A DNA stretch of 64,000 nt from the NCBI RefSeq assembly GCF_003859945.1, contig NZ_RQYM01000009.1, positions 23,307-87,306 on the forward strand, read 5' to 3'. Position numbers and translations under genes: made by a program. How positions within the stretch are numbered: the stretch's first letter is position 1; every line of letters starts with the position of its first letter. Source of the stretch: Leucobacter sp. OH1287 (GTDB lineage Bacteria; Actinomycetota; Actinomycetes; Actinomycetales; Microbacteriaceae). Under the pieces are notes generated by a model, which worked only from the letters and a program-made list of their open reading frames with translations, searched no databases and had not been told where the DNA came from. This document shows, in pieces, positions 29,935 to 39,645 of the stretch.

Positions 29935-30834
29935 ATGAAACTACGATACAAGGCACCTGCGCTCATTGCGGCTGCGGCGTTGGCGTTCGGCATTACCGCC
30001 TGCGCAGACAACAGCGCGTCTGAGGGTGAGGGGAAAACCAGCACCGATGCCGTCGCGTCCGTGAAGGTGGATGAGGCAGCACGCGCTGCTCTGCCGGCGG
30101 ATATTCGTGACGGCGGTGAGCTGATTGTCGGATCAGACCTTGGTTACCCACCAAACGAGTACAAGGACGCAAACAACAAGCCAGCGGGTTGGGCGGTTGA
30201 CCTGGTTGAGGCTGTTGGCGCGAAGCTCGGCTTGACTGTGCGCTGGGAGGTTGCGGCGTTTGACCAGATCATCCCGCAGATCACCGGCGGCACCTACCAC
30301 CTCGGATCATCATCATTCACCGACAACGCTGAGCGTCAGAAGTCCGTTGACTTTGTTGACTACTATGAGGCAGGTATTCTGCACGCACAGAGCAGCGGCG
30401 CTGGCCTCAAGGCTGACGACCTGTGTGGTCTGAAGATTTCTGTGCAGACCGGTACAACCGCTCACACCGACGTGGTTCCAGCAATCACCGAGGAGTGTGA
30501 GGCAGCCGGTAAACCAGCCGTTGACATGAAGGTGTTTGACGCACAGGAGGACGCAACCCAGGCTCTCGTGCTCGGCAATGTTGACGTGATGACCGCTGAC
30601 TCACCGATTGTGCTCGACGCGATCGCAAAAACCGGTGGCAAGCTGGAGCAGCTCGGCGACGTCTTTGACTCAGCACCTTACGGTCTGGTCACCGACAAGA
30701 ACACCGAACTGACCGAGGCTGTGCGACTGGCTCTGCAGTCCCTGTTCGATGACGGCACCTACGAGCAGATCCTCAGCGATCACGGTGTTGAGGACGGAGC
30801 AATCGAGAAGGTAACAATCAACGCGGGCAAGTAA
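29935..30834 (+). CDS. Polar amino-acid ABC transporter, substrate-binding lipoprotein
   Basis: A 299-residue secreted protein with a lipoprotein signal peptide: basic start MKLRYK, hydrophobic core and lipobox ITAC with Cys at residue 23. The mature part is a family-3 binding protein (ELIVGSDLGYPPNEYKD, GWAVDLVEAVGAKLGL, GSSSFTDNAERQKSVDFVDY, SVQTGTTAH). These bind Glu, Gln, Arg, His or opines. GGAAGTG precedes the ATG. It forms an operon with the permease and ATPase genes that follow. Substrate not determinable by eye. Confidence 0.92.
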   Translation: MKLRYKAPALIAAAALAFGITACADNSASEGEGKTSTDAVASVKVDEAARAALPADIRDGGELIVGSDLGYPPNEYKDANNKPAGWAVDLVEAVGAKLGLTVRWEVAAFDQIIPQITGGTYHLGSSSFTDNAERQKSVDFVDYYEAGILHAQSSGAGLKADDLCGLKISVQTGTTAHTDVVPAITEECEAAGKPAVDMKVFDAQEDATQALVLGNVDVMTADSPIVLDAIAKTGGKLEQLGDVFDSAPYGLVTDKNTELTEAVRLALQSLFDDGTYEQILSDHGVEDGAIEKVTINAGK

Positions 30835-30871
30835 ACCGCGAGAGGTGAAAACCGCAGAGGTGTATTAGCTG

Positions 30872-31882
30872 ATGAGTGAAAAAACGGGCGAGAAAACCCC
30901 TTTTTACGACACTGAGCCGATTGAGGCGATTAAACTAAAGCGACCCGGCCGCATTGTGTTCGCGGTTGTGCTGGTCATCCTGACCGTGCTGTTCGTCTGG
31001 GACGCAGCCGTTGTGCGGCAGGCATACGACTGGCCAGAGGTCGGCAAATACCTGTTTGATCGCCGCATTGTGGAGGCCGTTGGGGTAACCCTGGTCCTCA
31101 CCGTGCTGTCAATGATCCTGGCGGTCGCGGTCGGTGTCACCCTCGCGATTATGCGAATGTCCCCAAACACGGTTGTGCGATCGGTCGCCTGGGTTTACCT
31201 GTGGCTGTTCCGCGGCACCCCGGTTTACGTGCAGCTGGTGTTTTGGGGCCTGCTCGCAACCATCTACAAGAGCGTCGATTTCGGCATCCCGGGACTGGAT
31301 CCGCTCGCGTCGATCGAGGTGTCTGGGGTTCTAAAGAACGCGTTCATTCTCTGTATTCTGGGTCTCGGTTTGAACGAGTCAGCCTACATGGCTGAGATTG
31401 TTCGCGCCGGTCTGATCTCGGTTGATAAGGGACAGAACGAGGCCGCAACCGCGCTCGGTCTGGGCTGGTGGCACACGATGAGCCGCATCGTCCTGCCACA
31501 GGCAATGCGCGTTATCATCCCGCCAACCGGCAACGAATTCATCTCGCTGCTGAAAACCACATCGCTGGTGACCGCGGTGCCGTTCACACTCGAGCTATAC
31601 ACGAGAACCCGCGATATTTCAGCGGTCACCTACAAACCGGTGCCGATGCTGATCGTCGCCTCCATTTGGTACCTCGCCGTCACCTCGATCCTGATGGTCG
31701 GTCAGTACTACCTGGAGCGCCACTTCGCAAAGGGCGCAAACGACCGTCCAAAGGTTATGAAGCCAACGGTTGCGACGGGGGTAATTACGCTCCCCGAGGC
31801 TGCCGAGCTTGATGGGGCGGGCGGATCCACCAACACCGCAGACAGTGTTGCAGCACCGGGTGCAACAGGACAGGAGCGTTAA
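30872..31882 (+). CDS. Polar amino-acid ABC transporter permease
   Basis: A 336-residue membrane protein of the His/Glu/Gln/Arg/opine family, with an N-terminal helix near 30-47, the domain entry [34 protein letters not shown] and the ATPase-contact EAA loop [21 protein letters not shown]. The 45-residue C-terminal tail is cytoplasmic-like and contains a GGATCC-encoded GGST linker. One permease gene implies a homodimeric channel. Flanked by its binding protein and ATPase genes. Confidence 0.92.
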   Translation: MSEKTGEKTPFYDTEPIEAIKLKRPGRIVFAVVLVILTVLFVWDAAVVRQAYDWPEVGKYLFDRRIVEAVGVTLVLTVLSMILAVAVGVTLAIMRMSPNTVVRSVAWVYLWLFRGTPVYVQLVFWGLLATIYKSVDFGIPGLDPLASIEVSGVLKNAFILCILGLGLNESAYMAEIVRAGLISVDKGQNEAATALGLGWWHTMSRIVLPQAMRVIIPPTGNEFISLLKTTSLVTAVPFTLELYTRTRDISAVTYKPVPMLIVASIWYLAVTSILMVGQYYLERHFAKGANDRPKVMKPTVATGVITLPEAAELDGAGGSTNTADSVAAPGATGQER

Positions 31883-31884
31883 CC

Positions 31885-32658
31885 GTGACAACCGTAACCC
31901 CGATGGTAAAAGCTGAGGGCGTCTCGAAAAGCTACGGATCAAACCTGGTTTTGCGCTCTATCTCCCTGGAGGTTATGCCGGGCGAGGTGCTGTGTCTGGT
32001 GGGGCCGTCTGGCTCCGGCAAGTCAACCTTCCTGCGCTGCATCAACCACCTGGAGGAGGTTAACGCTGGCAGGCTGTTCGTTGACGGTGAGCTGGTTGGC
32101 TACCGCGAAAAGAACGGCAAACTGTATGAGCTACACCCGCGCGAGGCGGCTGCGCAGCGTAAGGACATCGGCATGGTGTTCCAGCGCTTCAACCTGTTCC
32201 CGCACATGACCGCGCTCGAGAACGTGATGATCGCGCCGCAGCTACACAAAAAGGCTGAAAAGACCGTGCTAAAAGCGGAGGCGATGGATCTGCTCGCGAA
32301 GGTTGGTCTCGCCGACAGGCACGACTACTACCCGTCACAGCTCTCGGGCGGTCAGCAGCAGCGTGTTGCGATCGCGCGGGCGCTCGCCATGAAACCAAAG
32401 CTGATGCTGTTTGATGAGCCAACCAGCGCGCTCGACCCGGAGCTTGTGGGTGAGGTGCTAGAGGTTATGAAGGAGCTCGCGCGCTCCGGCATGACGATGG
32501 TGGTTGTGACCCACGAGATGGGCTTCGCTCGCGAGGTCGCCGACAAGCTCGTGTTCATGGACGGCGGCGTTGTGGTTGAGGCTGGTGACCCAACCCAGGT
32601 GCTCACCAACCCGCAGCGGGAGCGCACCAAGGCGTTCCTGCGCAAGGTGCTGAAGTAA
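31885..32658 (+). CDS. Polar amino-acid ABC transporter ATP-binding protein
   Basis: A 257-residue GlnQ-type ATPase: Walker [20 protein letters not shown]-loop [19 protein letters not shown], signature [16 protein letters not shown], Walker [14 protein letters not shown] and H-loop [16 protein letters not shown] start 2 nt after the permease stop. Energises import of the polar amino acid bound by the preceding lipoprotein. Confidence 0.95.
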   Translation: MTTVTPMVKAEGVSKSYGSNLVLRSISLEVMPGEVLCLVGPSGSGKSTFLRCINHLEEVNAGRLFVDGELVGYREKNGKLYELHPREAAAQRKDIGMVFQRFNLFPHMTALENVMIAPQLHKKAEKTVLKAEAMDLLAKVGLADRHDYYPSQLSGGQQQRVAIARALAMKPKLMLFDEPTSALDPELVGEVLEVMKELARSGMTMVVVTHEMGFAREVADKLVFMDGGVVVEAGDPTQVLTNPQRERTKAFLRKVLK

Positions 32659-32683
32659 CTAGCGTGCTGCAGTAGACTGTGCC

Positions 32684-32741
32684 GGTTAGTCCCTGAGGGG
32701 AGTTGTTTTCCCCCCTTTCTTGGCTTCCCGCGGGGCTAACC
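32684..32741 (+). other. Structured intergenic element (nested stem)
   Basis: GGTTAGTCCC can pair throughout with GGGGCTAACC (one G-U), enclosing an inner GGGGAG/TTTTCCCC hairpin and a T-rich run. It lies 25 nt after the ABC ATPase stop. It could be the operon terminator or a small structured RNA; I cannot assign a known family. Confidence 0.35.
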
Positions 32742-32756
32742 GTCACACACTCGCAA

Positions 32757-32799
32757 GAACCGCTGCTTCACCGGTAACTAGCCGGCGGGGCAGCGGTTC
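32757..32799. terminator. Strong hairpin between convergent genes
   Basis: GAACCGCTGC pairs perfectly with GCAGCGGTTC, with an inner CCGG/GCCGG pair. It lies just past the tagD stop and can serve both strands. Confidence 0.65.
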
Positions 32800-32800
32800 G

Positions 32801-33193
32801 CTACTGCCCAAGCTCCTCTTTAATCTTGGTTGTTGAGATCCCCTCTGTGCGGTCGAGGTAGATAACCTCGCAGTGCGGGCGCAGCACCTCAAAGTTGGGG
32901 TTCCCGGCCCAGTCGCTACCCATCACAACCGAGTCAACCTCGTATTTTTTGACGTCCGCGATCTTCTGCTCCCAGTTCTCCTCGGGGATCACCAGGTCGA
33001 CGTACCGCACCGCCTCCAGCATCTTCTTGCGGGTCTCAAAATCGTGGTACGTTTTTTTGCCCTTACCGCGGTTAAACTCCTCGGTTGAGACGGCGACAAT
33101 AAGGTAGTCGCCGCAGGCGCGGGCGCGCTGCAGCAGCCTGATGTGACCCCAGTGGAGGAGGTCGAAGGTGCCGTAGGTGAGGATCCGCCGCAT
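32801..33193 (-). CDS. tagD: Glycerol-3-phosphate cytidylyltransferase
   Basis: A 130-residue nucleotidyltransferase making CDP-glycerol from CTP and sn-glycerol-3-phosphate for teichoic-acid type polymers. It has the signature YGTFDLLHWGHIRLLQRA (HxGH), then RYVDLVIPEENWEQKI and the C-terminal RTEGISTTKIKEELG with the RTxGISTT motif. The length is that of single-domain TagD. One base from the following small membrane gene, so part of the leftward 34.7-32.8 kb gene series. No polymerase gene is visible nearby. Confidence 0.93.
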   Translation of the reverse strand: MRRILTYGTFDLLHWGHIRLLQRARACGDYLIVAVSTEEFNRGKGKKTYHDFETRKKMLEAVRYVDLVIPEENWEQKIADVKKYEVDSVVMGSDWAGNPNFEVLRPHCEVIYLDRTEGISTTKIKEELGQ

Positions 33194-33194
33194 G

Positions 33195-33419
33195 CTACTG
33201 GTTCTCGATTAACAGGCCTGCAATGCCGCCAACGAGTGAGGCGCCCGCGATCGCGAACGCGGTGCCGATCAGGATGACGTGCACCTTCAGGAAGCTTGTT
33301 GCGCGGCCCTCGGCGTCGTAGGCGCGCTGGTCTTTGCGCACGCGGCGCAGGAACGGCGGCCAGATAACGAAGTTGAAGACGGCGTTAACGAGCAGCAAAA
33401 CAGCGAGCAAAATAGTCAT
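33195..33419 (-). CDS. SCO4848-family small membrane protein
   Basis: A 74-residue protein with two hydrophobic helices (about 2-22 and 46-68) and the WPPFLRRVRKDQRAY loop, resembling the SCO4848 family of actinobacterial membrane proteins of unknown function. Overlaps the HAD gene by 4 bp and ends one base before tagD, so it is translated with them. Confidence 0.75.
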   Translation of the reverse strand: MTILLAVLLLVNAVFNFVIWPPFLRRVRKDQRAYDAEGRATSFLKVHVILIGTAFAIAGASLVGGIAGLLIENQ

Positions 33420-34069
33420 AGTTCAAGCATACGCTGAAGCTCTGCCGCGGTGCTAGCTCTGCCGTATGCTCCCGGGGTTTTCTCACCGTCGCCGAATCCC
33501 CACTCGACGATGATGGTTGGCAGCCCACACCGCGCAGCGCCCTCAAGGTCGTGGATCCGGTCACCGATCATCACCCCGCCTGCGGCGTCGAATCCGGCGG
33601 CGGTTAAATCGGCGACCGCGCCGGCGATCATCTCGTGTTTGTGGATCCGCCCAGCCGGAATATCGGCACCCCACAGCGACACGAAGCAGTCTGCGAGCCC
33701 GAAGTGTTCGAGCCCGCGCTCAACCTGCCACTGCGCCTTCGAGCTGGCAACCGCCTGCGGCACGCCGAGGCTGTGCAGCTGCTGGATCAGTTCAGCGACG
33801 CCGGGGTAGAGGCTGACGAGGTAGTCGGGCGGCAGGTCCTCCGCCATTGCGCGGGTGTGCTGGGTTGCGAGCTTGGCGTCGGCGGGGGACATGCCCGCGA
33901 TTTTCTCGAAGCTCTCGATTAGCGGCGGACCGATAAAGCGCCGCAGCTGCGCCTGGTCGAGCGCGGGATATTTGAGGAGTTCAACGACCCGGGTGACCCG
34001 CTCAAAGATTTCGGCGCCGGAGTCGAGGATTGTGCCGTCGACGTCCCAGATGATCGGGGAGAATCTCAT
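33416..34069 (-). CDS. HAD-superfamily hydrolase (phosphoglycolate phosphatase-like)
   Basis: A 217-residue HAD phosphatase: motif I IIWDVDGTILDSG with both aspartates, motif II VASSKAQWQ, and motif IV MIGDRIHDLEGAARCGL. The cap is inserted after motif I. Such enzymes act on small phosphometabolites; the substrate is not clear. Its ATG overlaps the sseB-like gene stop by 4 bp and it overlaps the next gene by 4 bp. Confidence 0.9.
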   Translation of the reverse strand: MRFSPIIWDVDGTILDSGAEIFERVTRVVELLKYPALDQAQLRRFIGPPLIESFEKIAGMSPADAKLATQHTRAMAEDLPPDYLVSLYPGVAELIQQLHSLGVPQAVASSKAQWQVERGLEHFGLADCFVSLWGADIPAGRIHKHEMIAGAVADLTAAGFDAAGGVMIGDRIHDLEGAARCGLPTIIVEWGFGDGEKTPGAYGRASTAAELQRMLEL

Positions 34070-34683
34070 TTGCTGAGCCCCTCAAGCAGTTCGGCGGTGA
34101 TTGGTTGATCGTCCGCTGCGAGTTCAACATAGCGGCGCAGCAGCACCTGTTTTGCCGAGCCGGAATCGAACTCGGCCGCGACAAAGCGGTCGCCGGTGAT
34201 CAGCTGCAGCGCCTCGCGGGCGGGCATAACCGCGCCCTTTGGTTCTGCTGCGTTGCGGCGTGCGGCTCGCGAGTTTGCCTTCGCGCCACCCTTAACCGCG
34301 AGGCGGAGCTCGTCCATTGAGGTGAAAATGGGGAGGACCAGCTGCCCCTGCGCGGTACGGAGGGTGCGGGCGCGGATGCCACGCTTCTTCGTGGTTGTGC
34401 CGGTTACATCAACCACCAAGAATCCCTCGCGGATCGCATTAAGGAACGCCGCCAGGTGCTCGTAGTTGGGGGTCTGCTGCAGCGCGGTGAGCGCGTCGCG
34501 TGCCTGCGTGTTGCTGTAGTCGGCGAACTCGGCGAGCTGGCTGAGATCCTGCTCGGCGAACTCGGCGCCGGGCTCTGCCGGTACCTGCTCGGGGTTCAGC
34601 GGTGCCGTGCCGGAAGCTGACTCGGCTGGTTCCTGCTCGGCCGGATCGCCGCTGTTTGGCTGGTTGGGGATTGAGGTAGTCAC
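34066..34683 (-). CDS. SseB family protein
   Basis: A 205-residue protein. After an acidic, Pro/Glu-rich N-terminus (about 1-60) comes an SseB-type N-terminal domain (FLNAIREGFLVVDVTG, GQLVLPIFTSMDELRLA) followed by RDALQLITGDRF-like sequence. In enterobacteria SseB domains regulate thiosulfate sulfurtransferase or secretion; the role here is unknown. GTG start; TAAGGT sits 6 nt upstream, suggesting a leaderless message. First gene of a four-gene leftward unit. Confidence 0.8.
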   Translation of the reverse strand: MTTSIPNQPNSGDPAEQEPAESASGTAPLNPEQVPAEPGAEFAEQDLSQLAEFADYSNTQARDALTALQQTPNYEHLAAFLNAIREGFLVVDVTGTTTKKRGIRARTLRTAQGQLVLPIFTSMDELRLAVKGGAKANSRAARRNAAEPKGAVMPAREALQLITGDRFVAAEFDSGSAKQVLLRRYVELAADDQPITAELLEGLSK

Positions 34684-34803
34684 GATTCGACCTTACTTTA
34701 TTACTCTGAACGCTTTTAGGCTGAGCGCTTGCGGGTTCTCTGCCGCGCGATGGGGCGGCGGGGCTGGATGGTGCGATTAGGCCGTGCGATTAGGCGGCGG
34801 GGT

Positions 34804-35496
34804 TTAGAACAGCGCGTTCATATCCTCGATGCCGCGCATGGCGTCGTAGTCGAGCACGAGGCAGCGGATCCCGCGATCCTCCGCCAGGGTGCGCGCCTGC
34901 GGTTTAATCTCCTGCGCCGCAAAAACCCCGTGCACGGGAGCGAGTCGGGGATCGCGATTCATCAGTTCCAGGTAGCGGGTGAGCTGTTCAACGCCGTCGA
35001 TCTCGCCGCGCCGTTTAATCTCAACGGCAACTGATTCGCCAGCGTGATTGCGCGCGAGAATATCGACCGGCCCGATCGCCGTCATGTACTCGCGGCGCAC
35101 GAGGGTGTGACCGTCTCCGAGCAGTTCGATCTGGTCAGCGAGCAGCTCCTGCAGGTGAGCTTCGACGCCGTCCTTCACCAGGCCCGGATCCACCCCCAAA
35201 TCGACGCTCGTGTCTGCGAGCACCTCAAACAGCGAAATCACGAGCTTGTCGGAGGTTTTGCGCTGTGACACCTCCCACAGTTCGGCGATGCCGGCGGATT
35301 TTTGTTCGTCGCTCGGGGCGACCTCGGTGAGCGTGCAGGGCGGGCTCATCCAGTTGAGGGGTTTGTAGGATCCGCCGTCGGAGTGCACGAGCACGCTGCC
35401 GTCGGCCTTCAACATTAGAACACGTTTCGCGCGGGGAAGGTGGGCGCTGAGGCGCCCCGCGTAGTCAACCGCGCAGTCTGCAACCACAATTCTCAC
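34804..35496 (-). CDS. nucS: Endonuclease NucS (EndoMS)
   Basis: A 230-residue nuclease providing the non-canonical mismatch repair of actinobacteria, which lack MutS/MutL. The N-terminal DNA-binding part begins [15 protein letters not shown]; the nuclease core shows GPVDILARN and [17 protein letters not shown] with the D...ExK catalytic pattern, then [16 protein letters not shown]. The C-terminus ends in an acidic/aromatic peptide (GIEDMNALF) like the clamp-binding tail. GTG start 7 nt after TAGACT, so leaderless. 34684-34803 downstream holds only a GTGCGATTAGGC tandem pair. Confidence 0.94.
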   Translation of the reverse strand: MRIVVADCAVDYAGRLSAHLPRAKRVLMLKADGSVLVHSDGGSYKPLNWMSPPCTLTEVAPSDEQKSAGIAELWEVSQRKTSDKLVISLFEVLADTSVDLGVDPGLVKDGVEAHLQELLADQIELLGDGHTLVRREYMTAIGPVDILARNHAGESVAVEIKRRGEIDGVEQLTRYLELMNRDPRLAPVHGVFAAQEIKPQARTLAEDRGIRCLVLDYDAMRGIEDMNALF

Positions 35497-35621
35497 CCAA
35501 TAGAGTCTAGTGCCTGCCCCTTGTAAATACGCAAAATGCGCGGGCGGCGGGCGGTAATTATGGCAGGGTCGGCGGTTGCGACGCCGGCAGGGACCGCGGC
35601 GCGGGCGGCAAGCGGATCCAA

Positions 35622-35637
35622 TGTTTCACGTGAAACA
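35622..35637. other. parS centromere site 6
   Basis: Perfect TGTTTCACGTGAAACA in the nucS-SMR intergenic gap, next to a GGATCC. Confidence 0.95.
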
Positions 35638-35733
35638 TTGCTGCGGGCGCCAGCCAGTCACCGCCGCCGGCTTTGCTTTTCCGGGCTGTTTTGATTTTTA
35701 ATAGTATTTGCGCACAAATCTGACGGAGGCAGT

Positions 35734-36057
35734 ATGCTGGCATGGCTCTACCTGGCGGGCGCGATCGCCGCCGAAATCTTTGCGACCGTGATGTTGAAGT
35801 ACTCGGAGGGGTGGTCGAAGCTGCTGCCCTCGGTCTGCTCAATCATCGGTTACGTCGTCGCGTTCGGGCTGCTCAGCTTTGCCTTGAAAACCTTTAACAT
35901 CGGGGTTGCTTACGCTATTTGGTCCGCGGTCGGCACGGCGGCGGTTGCAATACTCGGGATCTGGTTATTCGGCGAAAAGCTGACGCTGGTTCAGGTCACG
36001 GGACTGGCGCTGCTGATTATTGGCGTTGTGCTGCTGGAGGTCGGGGGAGAGCACTAG
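35734..36057 (+). CDS. Small multidrug resistance (SMR) family transporter
   Basis: A 107-residue, four-helix proton-coupled exporter. The essential membrane Glu is in AGAIAAEIFATVMLKYSEGW, and AYAIWSAVGTAAVAILGIWL plus the final LLIIGVVLLEVGGE complete the SMR pattern. Exports cationic toxicants, quaternary ammonium compounds or guanidinium; which subtype is uncertain. GGAGG ribosome site 5 nt before the ATG. Single gene. Confidence 0.93.
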   Translation: MLAWLYLAGAIAAEIFATVMLKYSEGWSKLLPSVCSIIGYVVAFGLLSFALKTFNIGVAYAIWSAVGTAAVAILGIWLFGEKLTLVQVTGLALLIIGVVLLEVGGEH

Positions 36058-36141
36058 CCCCGAGGCCGGCTCGCCTCGGCGGGGGAGCAAATAACCGGAG
36101 AGGGCAGGGATCCAGACCGGAACCAACGCACCCGCACCCGC

Positions 36142-37518
36142 TCAGGCGGGGAGCCGCATCCAGGCGGTGCCGCGGATCCGCACCCAGAGCGGCAGCACCC
36201 TGAGCCCCATGTACCAGAAATTGTAGGTGCCGAGCAGCCACAGCAGCTGCGCTGTTGCCGCGCGCGCGTCGGGGGTGAGGTAGAAGAACAGCACAATCGG
36301 GGTGTAGACAAGCACGTTGAGGGTTGCAAAAATCCCCATGTATTTGACGTCGTTTGCACCGATCAGGATGCCGTCGAGCGTGAAAGCGGCGGCCGCGAAC
36401 GGCTGGCCGAGCGCCGCAATGCTGAGGCTTAGCGCGACCAGCAGCTGCACGCTCGCGTCCGAGGTGAACAGCGGCGCGCAGGTCCACGCAACCACCAGCA
36501 CAATCGCGGCGGCAACAAAACCGGTGATCCAACCCCAGTGCATACAGCGGTTCGTCACGAGACGGACGGTGACCGGATCCGCCGCCCCCAAATTTTTGGC
36601 GATCAGCGCCTGCGCAGCAATCGCTAGCGCATCGAGCGCAAACGCCGCAACCGTCACAACCGTGTTGCCGATCTGGTAGGCGGCCGTCGCCTCGTCACCC
36701 TTCAGCGTGATCGCGGCGAGCGACAGCACGAGCACAACACGCATCCCGGTTGTGCGCAGCAGCAGCCAGCCACTGCTGTGCCCAAACTTCAGCAGCAGGT
36801 CGCGGCGTGGTGTGAGACGCGCGCCGGTGCCGCGGATCCGCTGCGCCACGAACCAGAGATAGGTGAGCACCATCAACCACTGCACTATCACGGTGCCGAG
36901 GGCGGATCCGGCAATCCCCAGCTGCAGCGGGTAGATCAGCACCCAGTTGATGCCGATGTTGAGGATCGCGGCGAGGGTTGAAACGTAAAGCGGGGTGCGG
37001 GTGTCTTGATAGCCGCGCAGCGCGCCGGTTAGCGCGAAACAGATCAGCATCGCGGGCAGGCCGAAACAGCTAATCTGCAGATAGCTGAGCGCGGCGTCGA
37101 AGCTGGTTACGCCGCTGCCGACCCCCGCATCGGGGAGAAACCAGGCGACTATTGGTTCGGCGAACAACCAGATTAAAAGCCCGAAGAGTAGCCCGAGCGC
37201 GGATGCGGCCCACAGCCCGGTGACGCTCGCGGCGGCGGCGTCACGGAAGCGCCCGGCACCGAGATTGTGAGCAACCAGCGGTGTGATCGCGAAGGTGATA
37301 AAAACGGTGAGGCCGACAACGGTTGTCACAACCGTGGCGGCGACGCCGAGCCCCGCGAGGTTTGCTGCGCCCAGGTGACCCACCATCACGGTGTCGCCGA
37401 GGAGGAACAGCGGTTCCGCAACCAGGGAGCCGAGCGCCGGCAACGCGAGCGCAAAAATTTGCTTATCGATCCGATGTTTTGCGGTTATGGCGGTCTGGTC
37501 GTGGGAGAGCCGTGGCAT
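36142..37518 (-). CDS. MATE family efflux transporter (DinF-like)
   Basis: A 458-residue, twelve-helix exporter. Recognisable are LALPALGSLVAEPLFLLGDTV at the N-terminus, GYQDTRTPLYVSTLAAILNI after helix 4-5, and GLVTNRCMHWGW-like sequence opening the second half. MATE proteins exchange drugs or metabolites for Na+ or H+. The architecture fits the DinF branch. Convergent with the SMR gene across an 84-bp gap. Confidence 0.92.
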   Translation of the reverse strand: MPRLSHDQTAITAKHRIDKQIFALALPALGSLVAEPLFLLGDTVMVGHLGAANLAGLGVAATVVTTVVGLTVFITFAITPLVAHNLGAGRFRDAAAASVTGLWAASALGLLFGLLIWLFAEPIVAWFLPDAGVGSGVTSFDAALSYLQISCFGLPAMLICFALTGALRGYQDTRTPLYVSTLAAILNIGINWVLIYPLQLGIAGSALGTVIVQWLMVLTYLWFVAQRIRGTGARLTPRRDLLLKFGHSSGWLLLRTTGMRVVLVLSLAAITLKGDEATAAYQIGNTVVTVAAFALDALAIAAQALIAKNLGAADPVTVRLVTNRCMHWGWITGFVAAAIVLVVAWTCAPLFTSDASVQLLVALSLSIAALGQPFAAAAFTLDGILIGANDVKYMGIFATLNVLVYTPIVLFFYLTPDARAATAQLLWLLGTYNFWYMGLRVLPLWVRIRGTAWMRLPA

Positions 37519-37547
37519 TTTAGAGAAGGAGTCCTCGCTAAGGATGG

Positions 37548-37589
37548 GGCAGCCAGCGGCTGCTGACGGAGGGCAGCCGGCGGCTGCTG
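37548..37589. repeat. Two copies of an 18-bp palindromic unit, GGCAGCCRGCGGCTGCTG
   Basis: Copies at 37548-37565 and 37572-37589 (24-bp period) each contain GCAGCC/GGCTGC inverted arms. They lie between the divergent MATE and M13 peptidase genes and could be operator sites or a small duplication. Confidence 0.55.
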
Positions 37590-37653
37590 TAAATTTGCTG
37601 TTTCAATCCTAGTGCAGGCCGCAGACAGCAGGTTAATTCGCTAGGCTTAGAGC

Positions 37654-39645
37654 ATGACTGTTTCAGGTATTGATAAATCAGAACTAGACCCAAAGGTGCG
37701 TCCACAGGACGATTTGTACAGACACGTCAACGGGCTCTGGATCGACCGCACCGAAATCCCCGCCGACAAGGCTCGCTACGGCAACTTCGCGGTGCTCGCC
37801 GAGAACGCCGAGGCTGCGGTACAGCGGCTCATCACCAGCGAGGGCGATGACGCGGGGGTGGGCGGATCCACCAGCGACGACCCTGCGGCGGCTGCGGACC
37901 TGCAGAAGATTCGGCAGCTCTACGCGAGTTTTATGGACGAACAGCGCCTGACCGAACTGGGCGCAACCCCGCTAGAGCCGGAGCTGAAACGGATCGGCGA
38001 GGTGAAAACGGTTGCCGAGTTTGTTGACCTGGTTAGCGAGTTTGACGCGGCAGGAATAGCCGGCGGGTTCGCTAGCATGTTTGTCTACACCGACCCGGGT
38101 GACCCGGAGCGCTATGTGCTGTTCCTTGAGCAGTCGGGTCTTGGGCTGCCCGACGAGTCCTACTACCATGAGGAACAGTTTGCTGAGATTCGCGAAAAGT
38201 ACCGCGCCCACATCGCGAAGATGCTGGAACTCACCGGGGTTGCCTCCTCAACAGCTGACGCTGAGGAGCGTGCCGCCAAGATTTACGAGCTGGAGAACAG
38301 AATCGCCGATGTTCACTGGAACAAGGTCGATAGCCGTGACATCCAAAAGATCTACAACCTTGAGCCGCTCGCGAAACTGCAGGAGCTGACACCGCAGCTT
38401 GACTGGGAGCGTGTTTTCAAGAAAATGGGGAAAACCGCTCCGGAAGAGTTCGTCATCTGCCAGCCGTCAGCGCTCGCCGGGATCGCTGCACTGCTCACCG
38501 AGGATCGCCTGCCGCAGTGGCTTGAGTGGCTGCGCTGGCACCTGGTTTCCGGCAGCGCAGCGCTGCTCAGCCCCGAGATTTCAAGCGCCAACTTTGAGTT
38601 TTACGGCACCGCGCTAACCGGCGCAACCGAGCAGCGGGAACGCTGGCGCCGCGGTGTTAGCTTCACCGAGGGCGCAATGGGTGAGGCGGTTGGCAGGCTC
38701 TACGTCGCCGAGCACTTCGATCCCGAAGCAAAAGCGGCGATGGATGAGCTGGTACAGTTCCTGATTAGGGCGTACGAGCAGTCAATCACCGAACTGTCCT
38801 GGATGAGCGAGACAACGAAGGCGAAAGCGCTCGCGAAACTCGAAAAGTTTAGACCAAAGATCGGCTACCCAGACAAGTGGCGTGACTACAGTTCACTTGC
38901 GGTGAGCGATGACCTCATCGCAAACTCGAAAGCGGTCGCAAAATACGTGCTTGACCGGGAGTTTAACAAGCTCGGCAAGCCGGTTGATCAGGACGAGTGG
39001 TTTATGACACCGCAAACCGTTAACGCCTACTACAACCCGGGAATGAACGAGATCGTCTTTCCGGCAGCGATTCTGCAGCCCCCGTTCTTCGACAAGAACG
39101 CCGATATGGCGGCGAACTTTGGTGCGATCGGCGCTGTAATCGGACACGAGATCGGGCACGGTTTCGACGATCAGGGTTCACAGTACGACGGTGACGGCAA
39201 GCTCGTTAACTGGTGGACGGACGAGGATCGCGCCGCATTCGAGGAGCGCACCAAGTCACTCATCAACCAGTACAACGAACTGTCACCGGAGGGCGCAGAC
39301 GGCCAGAAGGTTAACGGCGAGCTGACAATCGGCGAAAACATCGGTGATCTTGGCGGTCTCGCAATCGCCTGGAAGGCTTACCTCATCTACCTTGACGGTG
39401 CCGAGGCGCCAGAGGTTGACGGGTTAACCGCCGCTGAACGGTTCTTCTTCGCCTGGGCACAGTCGTGGCAGCAGAAGGCCCGCCCGGCTGAGACGGTGCG
39501 ACTGCTGACAATTGATCCGCACTCACCAAACGAGTTCCGCTGCAACCAGATCGTGCGCAACCTTGACGTGTTCCACGAGGCGTTCGGGGTGACCCCCGAA
39601 GATCAGCTGTGGCTGGATCCGGCAGAGCGCGTCACAATCTGGTAG
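37654..39645 (+). CDS. M13 family metallopeptidase (neprilysin/PepO-like)
   Basis: A 663-residue zinc endopeptidase. The zinc site is VIGHEIGHGFDDQGSQYDGD (His498, His502), with the third ligand in GENIGDLGGLAIAWKAY; NAYYNPGMNEIVFPAAILQ is the substrate-groove NAYY motif. No signal peptide or membrane anchor is visible, so like actinobacterial and lactic PepO it is probably cytoplasmic. Residues about 65-80 contain a GGST linker encoded by GGATCC. ATG lies 6 nt after TAGGCT with no ribosome site. Its end overlaps the convergent acyltransferase gene by 14 bp. Confidence 0.94.
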   Translation: MTVSGIDKSELDPKVRPQDDLYRHVNGLWIDRTEIPADKARYGNFAVLAENAEAAVQRLITSEGDDAGVGGSTSDDPAAAADLQKIRQLYASFMDEQRLTELGATPLEPELKRIGEVKTVAEFVDLVSEFDAAGIAGGFASMFVYTDPGDPERYVLFLEQSGLGLPDESYYHEEQFAEIREKYRAHIAKMLELTGVASSTADAEERAAKIYELENRIADVHWNKVDSRDIQKIYNLEPLAKLQELTPQLDWERVFKKMGKTAPEEFVICQPSALAGIAALLTEDRLPQWLEWLRWHLVSGSAALLSPEISSANFEFYGTALTGATEQRERWRRGVSFTEGAMGEAVGRLYVAEHFDPEAKAAMDELVQFLIRAYEQSITELSWMSETTKAKALAKLEKFRPKIGYPDKWRDYSSLAVSDDLIANSKAVAKYVLDREFNKLGKPVDQDEWFMTPQTVNAYYNPGMNEIVFPAAILQPPFFDKNADMAANFGAIGAVIGHEIGHGFDDQGSQYDGDGKLVNWWTDEDRAAFEERTKSLINQYNELSPEGADGQKVNGELTIGENIGDLGGLAIAWKAYLIYLDGAEAPEVDGLTAAERFFFAWAQSWQQKARPAETVRLLTIDPHSPNEFRCNQIVRNLDVFHEAFGVTPEDQLWLDPAERVTIW

